Positions 44,765-49,970 of a DNA stretch of 49,970 nucleotides are shown here, piece by piece (the stretch's first letter is position 1; each line of letters starts with the position of its first letter). Source of the DNA: Polaromonas sp. (GTDB lineage: Bacteria > Pseudomonadota > Gammaproteobacteria > Burkholderiales > Burkholderiaceae_C); assembly GCA_028291905.1 (NCBI GenBank), contig JAQGNK010000108.1, forward strand, positions 1 through 49,970. The letters run 5' to 3'. The position numbers and the translations under genes are program-made. The notes below the pieces were generated by a model. It was not told where the DNA came from, ran no database searches, and saw nothing but the letters and a program-made list of their open reading frames with translations.

Positions 44765-45769
44765 ATGGCCGCAGCATCAGCGCCGCCGGTGAGCAGCACT
44801 TCCAGCGCGCCCCGCGTGTCCGCCGCCGGCACCGTCACCATCGTCACCCAGACGCGGGTGATGGCCGGCAAGGAAGTCGCCTTCACCGCCTGGCAGGAAA
44901 CCGTCAGCGCGGCGGCCGCCGGCCATGCCGGCTTCATCGACCAGAAAGTCATTGCGGCCAGCCCGCCGGCGCAGGTGGACTGGGTCATCCTGCAGCGCTT
45001 TGCCAGCATGGCTTCGGCCCGGCAATGGATGCAGTCGGACAGCCGGCTGCAGCTGATGAAAAGCGCCCAGCCGCTGCTGATGGGCAATGACGACATCCAC
45101 ATCATTCCCGACAGCGGCGGCGGCGTGCTGCCGGCGCCGGTGTCGGCGGTGATTTCCACTCGCGTCAAGCCGGGCCAGGAAGACGCCTACCGGGAATGGG
45201 AGCGGCGCATTGCCGCCGTCCAGGCCAGGGCGCCCGGCTTTCAGGGCTACCGCATCGAGCCGCCGATTCCGGGCGTGCAGGACAGCTGGCTGGCCATCGT
45301 GCGCTTCGATTCGGACGCCAGCCTGGACGGCTGGATGAAGTCGCCCGAGCGCCTGGCGCTGCTGGCCGAAGGCGAGGCGCTGAGCACGGAAGTGCGCGCC
45401 CGCACCGTGCGCAGCGGCTTCGACCAGTGGTTCACCACGGGCGGCGCGGCGGGCGCCAAGGCCCCGCCGACCTGGAAGCAGAACATGGTGGTGGTGCTGA
45501 TGCTGTATCCGGTGGTGTTCCTGTTCGGCCTGTGGGTTCTGAACCCTTTGCTGCTGACCCAGTGGCGCCTGCCGTTCTGGCTGGCGCTGTTTGTCGGCAA
45601 TGTCGCCAGCGTGGTGCTGCTGAACTGGCTGGTGCCCTGGGCCAGCAACCGTTTCAGCTGGTGGCTGCAGCCGGCCGGCGGCGACACGGCGCGCACCAAC
45701 TGGCTGGGCGCGGGGGTGATCATTGCGCTGTACGCGGCCACCATGGCGGTGTTTTCAGCGCTGCAATAA
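44765..45769 (+). CDS. Tandem ABM-domain protein with C-terminal membrane anchor
   Basis: This 334-residue protein has two antibiotic-biosynthesis-monooxygenase-like ferredoxin-fold domains, residues about 22-110 (VTIVTQTRVMAGKEVAFTAW) and about 125-215 (AVISTRVKPGQEDAYREWER, FQGYRIEPP, DSWLAIVRFDSDASLDGWM). Three hydrophobic segments follow between 240 and 334 (for example MVVVLMLYPVVFLFGLWVL). ABM domains are cofactor-free monooxygenases or dimer modules. The gene starts three bases after the molybdenum hydroxylase stop, so the two are co-transcribed. Similar double-ABM membrane proteins occur widely, but their function is not settled. Confidence 0.82.
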   Translation: MAAASAPPVSSTSSAPRVSAAGTVTIVTQTRVMAGKEVAFTAWQETVSAAAAGHAGFIDQKVIAASPPAQVDWVILQRFASMASARQWMQSDSRLQLMKSAQPLLMGNDDIHIIPDSGGGVLPAPVSAVISTRVKPGQEDAYREWERRIAAVQARAPGFQGYRIEPPIPGVQDSWLAIVRFDSDASLDGWMKSPERLALLAEGEALSTEVRARTVRSGFDQWFTTGGAAGAKAPPTWKQNMVVVLMLYPVVFLFGLWVLNPLLLTQWRLPFWLALFVGNVASVVLLNWLVPWASNRFSWWLQPAGGDTARTNWLGAGVIIALYAATMAVFSALQ

Positions 45770-45793
45770 GCAGAAATTTGCACAATTTTTAAT

Positions 45794-45847
45794 AAAACCG
45801 CCTGAAGCGCATGCAGTACCTGCGCAGCCGGCTATTAACTTTGTAGC
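45794..45847 (-). repeat. Dispersed dyad repeat, copy 10 (reverse orientation)
   Basis: The minus strand reads GCTACAAAGTTAATAGCCGG, CTGCGCAGGTACTGCATGCG and CAGGCGGTTTT. It lies between the convergent ABM-protein and MFS genes. Confidence 0.85.
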
Positions 45848-45969
45848 ATTCGGGCTGCCGGGCTGCAGCTGTTGCAAGTCGGGGTGATCTCGCACCAAGC
45901 GTTTCTTGTCCCAGGATGTGGCGGCCCCGCATCGGCTTCACGTCGAGCGATTGCCGTGCGCGGCTCCTT

Positions 45970-47445
45970 TCATGACGCCGCTTCGCTGATTGAGTTGCGC
46001 CTTGCAAGCGCACGGCCTGCCACCGCGATGGCGAGCGCGGCGACGATCAGCACCGCCGCGACGGCGAAGGTGACCCGCATGCCGGCGGCCACCGCCTCGG
46101 GGCGCGCCGTGGCGATGTCGGCTGCCTTTGAGGCGAGCGCGAACACGGCGCCCATCACGGAGGCGCCGGTGATGAGCCCGAGGTTGCGCGACAGGCTCAG
46201 CATGCCGGAAATGACGCCCCGCCGGTCCGCGCCAACATCGGCCATGACGGCGGTGTTGTTGGCCGTCATGAACAGCGCATAGCCGACGGTGATGACGACC
46301 ATTGGGGCGATGTAGCCGAAGAGGCCGAACGACGCCGGCATGCTGGCCAGGACGAGGCAGCCGGCGGCCACACCGACGAGCCCGGCGAGGGTCATGCGCT
46401 GGGCGCCAAAGCGGTCCGCCATGCGGCCAGCCGGCACGCCGGTGAGCGCGGCGGCGAGCGGGCCGACCGACAGGGCAAACCCGACCGTGGCCGCATCAAA
46501 ACCGAGCGCGCGGGACAGGTAGAACGGCCCGACCACCAGCGTTGCCATCATCACGGTCGAGACCAGCGCGCTCATGGCCAGGCTCGCGCTCAATGCAGGA
46601 TCGCGGAACATGGCCAGCCGGATCAGGGGCGAAGCGGCCCTGGCCTCGGCGAGCACGAAGAGCCCGGCGCCGACAAAAGCCGCCAGCAGCAGCGCCATGT
46701 TGAGCGCACCGAAACTGCCGCGCCCCAGGGTCACGGCCAAGGCGTAAGCCGCTAGCGTCAGGGCCAGCAGCAGCGTGCCCGCAGGGTCGAAACCGGCCTT
46801 GCCCGTCTTGGGCTGCGGGCGATCAACCGGCAGGCAGCGGTAGGCGAGCAGAAAAGCCACCAGCCCCAGCGGGATGTTGACGAAAAAGATGGCGCGCCAG
46901 CCAGGCCCGGCAATCAGCAGGCCGCCCAGCGAGGGGCCGAGCGCGGTGCCCATCGCCGACATCGTGCCGAGCAAGCCCATGGCGCTGCCGGTTCTGGCCT
47001 TCGGAACAATCCCGCTGACAAACGCCATGCTCAAGGCCATCATGATGGCGGCGCCCAGGCCCTGCACCGCCCGGGCGGCAATCAGCAGCCAGAGCGCGGG
47101 CGCGGCGCCGCACAAGGCCGAGGCCAGGGTGAACAGCAGGATGCCGGCCAGCAGCAGCCGCTTTCGGCCCATGATGTCGCCCAGACGCCCGGCGCTGACG
47201 ATCAGGGTGGTGATGGCCAGGAGATAGGCCAGGACGACCCACTGCACCTGCTGGAAAGAGGCGTTGAAGGCCTGGGCCAGGCTGGGCAGGCCGACATTGG
47301 CGATGCTGGTGCCCAGCGAGGACAGCAGCATGGACAGCGACAGGGCGGCGAGCGCCCACCGGACGGACGGGGCCGTGTCGGCGCTTCCCGCACTGGCGCC
47401 GCTTGCAGGAGCGGGCTCGGCTGGTGTTGCAGTGATTGATTTCAA
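45970..47445 (-). CDS. MFS drug:H+ antiporter, DHA2 (14-TM) family, TTG start
   Basis: This 491-residue major-facilitator transporter of the EmrB/QacA type has about 14 membrane segments. Motif A is GRLGDIMGRKRLLLAG, the motif C-like stretch is GLLGTMSAMGTALGPSLGGL, and ARAVQGLGAAIMMALSMAFV is typical of DHA2 exporters. I chose the TTG at 47445 because GGAG lies six bases upstream; longer ATG or GTG starts at 47511 or 47547 would run into the LysR promoter region. It is divergent from a LysR-type regulator gene, which probably controls it. The transported compound is unknown. Confidence 0.87.
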   Translation of the reverse strand: MKSITATPAEPAPASGASAGSADTAPSVRWALAALSLSMLLSSLGTSIANVGLPSLAQAFNASFQQVQWVVLAYLLAITTLIVSAGRLGDIMGRKRLLLAGILLFTLASALCGAAPALWLLIAARAVQGLGAAIMMALSMAFVSGIVPKARTGSAMGLLGTMSAMGTALGPSLGGLLIAGPGWRAIFFVNIPLGLVAFLLAYRCLPVDRPQPKTGKAGFDPAGTLLLALTLAAYALAVTLGRGSFGALNMALLLAAFVGAGLFVLAEARAASPLIRLAMFRDPALSASLAMSALVSTVMMATLVVGPFYLSRALGFDAATVGFALSVGPLAAALTGVPAGRMADRFGAQRMTLAGLVGVAAGCLVLASMPASFGLFGYIAPMVVITVGYALFMTANNTAVMADVGADRRGVISGMLSLSRNLGLITGASVMGAVFALASKAADIATARPEAVAAGMRVTFAVAAVLIVAALAIAVAGRALARRNSISEAAS

Positions 47446-47592
47446 GGTGAACTCCGTGGTGTGGCGGCTCCCGAAATGGAGCTGCCTCAAGCCTATGGCT
47501 TTGTCCGGCATGGCGGAAGCCGCACCGGTTGCACTTTGTCCCTGCACCAGACGCCATGCCAGGCCACCCTCAAGCTGCGCTATGGTCGATGG

Positions 47593-48495
47593 ATGCCACT
47601 ACCCGATCTCAACCTGCTAATCACCCTGGATGTGCTGCTCGCCGAAGGCAGCGTGGCGCGCGCCGCAAGGCGGTTGCGGCTGAGCCCGTCGGCAATGAGC
47701 CGGGCGCTGGCGCGCTTGCGCGAGACCACGGGCGACCCGCTGCTGGTCCGGGCCGGGCGCGGCCTGGTGCCCACGCCCCGCGCCCTGGAGTTGCGCGAGC
47801 AGGTCGGCCAGCTCGTGCAGGACGCGCAGGCAGTGCTGCGCCCGGCCGACAAGCTCGACCTCCAGCAGCTGGTCCGCACGTTCACGCTGCGCACCAGCGA
47901 AGGCTTTGTGGAGAACTTCGGCGCAGGCCTGATCGCACGCGTCGGCGAGCAGGCGCCCGGCGTGCGGCTGCGCTTCATGCCCAAGCCAGACAAGGACAGC
48001 GGGCCGCTTCGGGACGGCGCCGTCGATCTGGAAACCGGCGTGGTCGGCAGGGCGACGGCGCCGGAGGTACGCACGCAGGCCCTGCTGCGGGACCGTTTCA
48101 TCGGCGTCGTGCGCAGCGGGCACGCGCTGGACCAGGGCGAGGTCACGCCGGCCCGTTACGCGGCCGGCAGGCACATCCTGGTCTCGCGGCGGGGGCTGGA
48201 CAGGGGGCCGGTGGATGAAGCCCTGGTCTCATTGGGGTTGGAGCGGGAGGTCACCACCATCGTCGGCGGCTTTTCGCCGGCCCTGGCGCTGGCTAGGGCG
48301 TCGGACCTGATTGCCACCGTTCCCGAGCGGCACACCGGCAACCTGCGCGACGGCATGCACAGCTTTCCCCTTCCGTTTGCCACGCCGGCGATCACGGTGT
48401 CCTTGCTCTGGCATCCACGGCTGGACGCCGATCCGGCGCATCGCTGGCTGCGCGGGTGCGTGCGCGAGGCGTGCGGAATCGATCCGGAATACTGA
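47593..48495 (+). CDS. LysR-type transcriptional regulator
   Basis: This 300-residue LysR regulator has an N-terminal winged helix (DLNLLITLDVLLAEGSVARA, then ARRLRLSPSAMSRALARLRE) and a C-terminal effector-binding periplasmic-binding-like domain. I chose the ATG at 47593 because the DNA-binding helix begins there, which leaves a 147-base divergent spacer with the MFS gene, a usual LysR arrangement. It probably regulates the adjacent transporter in response to a ligand; it could also act on the vanillate-like oxygenase genes downstream. I could not identify a convincing T-N11-A box. Confidence 0.9.
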   Translation: MPLPDLNLLITLDVLLAEGSVARAARRLRLSPSAMSRALARLRETTGDPLLVRAGRGLVPTPRALELREQVGQLVQDAQAVLRPADKLDLQQLVRTFTLRTSEGFVENFGAGLIARVGEQAPGVRLRFMPKPDKDSGPLRDGAVDLETGVVGRATAPEVRTQALLRDRFIGVVRSGHALDQGEVTPARYAAGRHILVSRRGLDRGPVDEALVSLGLEREVTTIVGGFSPALALARASDLIATVPERHTGNLRDGMHSFPLPFATPAITVSLLWHPRLDADPAHRWLRGCVREACGIDPEY

Positions 48496-48497
48496 TC

Positions 48498-48554
48498 AAA
48501 ACAGCCTCCAGCGCAGGAAGCATCTGCGCAAGCAGCTATTGATTCAGTAGCAAA
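48498..48554 (-). repeat. Dispersed dyad repeat, copy 11 (reverse orientation)
   Basis: The minus strand reads TTTGCTACTGAATCAATAGC, TGCTTGCGCAGATGC and GCGCTGGAGGCTGTTTT. It lies between the convergent LysR and reductase genes. Confidence 0.88.
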
Positions 48555-48566
48555 TCGACATCGGCG

Positions 48567-49538
48567 TCACAAATCGAGTACCAGCCGGGGCGAGAGCGAG
48601 CGCGAGCAGCACGGCGTGAACTGGTCGTTGGCGGCCTGCTCCTCGGGCGTGAGGTACATGTCCTTGTGGTCGGGTGTGCCCTGGAGCACGCGCGTCAGGC
48701 AGGTGCCGCACACGCCCTGCTCGCACGACACCTGCACCTCCACGCCCGCATCGGCCAGAGCCTGCACCACCGTCTTGCCCGTGCGCACGACGACAACCTT
48801 GCCCGAGCTGGCCAGCTGCACCTCGAAGCTGGCATCGCTGCTGGACGCCGTCACCGTCCCGGCAAAAAACTCGTAATGCAGCTGCGCCTCGGGCCAGCCG
48901 CTGGCGCGGGCGGTGCCGAGCACCGCGTCCATGAAGCCCTTGGGGCCGCAGACGTACAGGTGCGTGCCGCTGGCGGGCGCGGCCAGCAGGCCGGCCAGGT
49001 CCAGCTTCTGCCCGGCAGCGCCGTCGTCGAAGTGGAAACTGACTTTCGGCGCAAAGCTGGAAGCGGCAATCCGCTGGCGGAACGCGGTGCGCTCGGGCGA
49101 GCGGGTGCAGTAGTGCATCTCGAAGTCGGCGCCCATATTGGCCAGCCGCTCGGCCATGCACAGGATGGGCGTGACGCCGATGCCGCCGGCCAGCAGCAGG
49201 TGGCGCTTCGCGTCATGCGCCAGCGGGAAATGGTTGCGCGGCGCGCTGATCTGCAGCAGCTGACCTTCGGCGATCTGCGCATGCATCGCCTCGGAGCCGC
49301 CGCGCGAGGCCGGGTCGCGCAGCACGCCGATCAGGTAGCGGTCGCTCTCCGACGGCGCATTGCACAGCGAATATTGGCGCGTCGGGCCGCCGGGCAGGTG
49401 CACGTCCACATGCGAGCCGGCCGAAAACGCCGGCAGCGCGCTGCCATTGACCGAGACCAGCTCGAAGGTGGCGATGTCCACCGCCTCGGGCTGCTTGCGG
49501 GCGACGCGGACCGACAGGGTTGATGTCGTGGTGCTCAT
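48567..49538 (-). CDS. VanB-like ferredoxin-type oxygenase reductase
   Basis: This 323-residue reductase of the phthalate-dioxygenase-reductase/VanB family carries electrons from NAD(P)H through flavin and a 2Fe-2S cluster to a Rieske oxygenase. The flavin motif is RQYSLCNAPSE, the nucleotide-binding motif is LLLAGGIGVTPILCMAERL, and CGPKGFMDAVLGTA follows. The C-terminal plant-type cluster is CEQGVCGTCLTRVLQG plus the last cysteine in FTPCCSRS. It is downstream of the oxygenase gene (13-base gap), forming the usual oxygenase-reductase pair. Whether vanillate or another aromatic is the substrate cannot be decided. Confidence 0.92.
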   Translation of the reverse strand: MSTTTSTLSVRVARKQPEAVDIATFELVSVNGSALPAFSAGSHVDVHLPGGPTRQYSLCNAPSESDRYLIGVLRDPASRGGSEAMHAQIAEGQLLQISAPRNHFPLAHDAKRHLLLAGGIGVTPILCMAERLANMGADFEMHYCTRSPERTAFRQRIAASSFAPKVSFHFDDGAAGQKLDLAGLLAAPASGTHLYVCGPKGFMDAVLGTARASGWPEAQLHYEFFAGTVTASSSDASFEVQLASSGKVVVVRTGKTVVQALADAGVEVQVSCEQGVCGTCLTRVLQGTPDHKDMYLTPEEQAANDQFTPCCSRSLSPRLVLDL

Positions 49539-49551
49539 AAAAAAAGCTTTC

Positions 49552-49970
49552 TTAAACGCTGGTCAGCACGCCGGCTGCCACCTGCCGGGGCGCCTGCTCC
49601 TCTGCCAGGATGCGGTCGATGATTTTGCGCGACTGCACGCCGCCGGCGTCGATGTTGAGCTTGAGCAGGCCGCGCTCGGGGTAGTCCAGCAGGTTCTGCT
49701 GCTGGCGCTCGAGCATCTGCAGGTCTTCGCCGAAAATCTTGCCCTGGCCCTCGCGGATGCTGTCGGTCAGCGCCTGGTCCTGCGGATTGAACTTGCGCGC
49801 CATGCCCCAGAAATACCACATCGAAGTCTCGGTCTCGGGGGTGAGGAAGTCCACCACCACGCTGTTGGCCTTGTGGTTGGCCGGCGCGTCGTAGCCGCCC
49901 AGGCCGGCATGGGCCACGCCGACTTCGATCATCACGTGGCTGGGCGGGCTGAAGCGGCAGATCTGCCAGC
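49552..49970 (-). CDS. Rieske-type aromatic oxygenase (VanA-like), C-terminal part (5' end outside window)
   Basis: This is the C-terminal 139 codons of a Rieske non-haem iron oxygenase of the vanillate O-demethylase type. The frame is open to the window edge. Family features seen are MWYFWGMARKFNPQDQALTD, IREGQGKIFGEDLQMLERQQ and LLKLNIDAGGVQSRKIIDRI, all near the C-terminus of VanA-like proteins. The Rieske cluster and most iron ligands lie upstream of the window. Together with the VanB-like reductase it should make a two-component monooxygenase or O-demethylase. Its ATG is not in the window. Confidence 0.88.
   Translation of the reverse strand, partial: WQICRFSPPSHVMIEVGVAHAGLGGYDAPANHKANSVVVDFLTPETETSMWYFWGMARKFNPQDQALTDSIREGQGKIFGEDLQMLERQQQNLLDYPERGLLKLNIDAGGVQSRKIIDRILAEEQAPRQVAAGVLTSV

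Overview
The window is high-GC, densely coded bacterial chromosome. The ETF-QO and glycine-cleavage proteins, the tandem glycine riboswitch and the EpsA/B/E/F/G/L-type exopolysaccharide genes point to a betaproteobacterium of the order Burkholderiales, most likely Comamonadaceae and possibly Polaromonas- or Rhodoferax-like. The genus is inference. I see no rRNA, tRNA, CRISPR array, transposase or phage gene.

Layout. 1-723 is the 3' end of an electron-transfer-flavoprotein:ubiquinone oxidoreductase gene with a terminator. 1201-11214 is a plus-strand exopolysaccharide operon: small membrane protein, Wzx-like flippase, Wzy-like polymerase, three glycosyltransferases, GMC oxidoreductase, NAD-dependent epimerase and hexapeptide acetyltransferase. 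It converges on a minus-strand cluster (20398-11444) read in the order epsA regulator, epsB priming transferase, epsL barrel, GT8 transferase, epsE export protein, epsF chain-length protein, epsG P-loop protein and a WecG/TagA transferase. 21015-26453 holds an unknown protein, a tandem glycine riboswitch and gcvT-gcvH-gcvP. 26573-30089 has a manganese catalase, a periplasmic FKBP, an alpha/beta hydrolase and a NUDIX hydrolase. 30597-39621 is a minus-strand series: a sulfite-oxidase-type molybdoenzyme, a dihaem cytochrome, an RCC1-repeat protein, a multicopper oxidase, an AttH-like lipoprotein, a LuxR-type response regulator and a hybrid histidine kinase. 39878-49970 has an unknown secreted protein, a xanthine-dehydrogenase-family enzyme with a membrane-anchored ABM-domain protein, a divergent MFS/LysR pair, and a VanB-like reductase with its Rieske oxygenase partner, which runs off the window.

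Two things stand out. First, the adjacent EpsG and WecG proteins share a nearly identical N-terminal module built as two 24-residue motifs separated by five residues. This is the layout of the MshEN cyclic-di-GMP-binding domain and suggests direct c-di-GMP control at two steps of polysaccharide synthesis. Second, a roughly 60-bp repeat made of two adjacent dyads occurs eleven times. Ten copies are intergenic and one lies in frame inside gcvP, where it appears to have been adopted as coding sequence.

The exopolysaccharide cluster resembles the exosortase-B-associated Eps systems, but no exosortase gene (epsH), epsI or epsD is present in the window.
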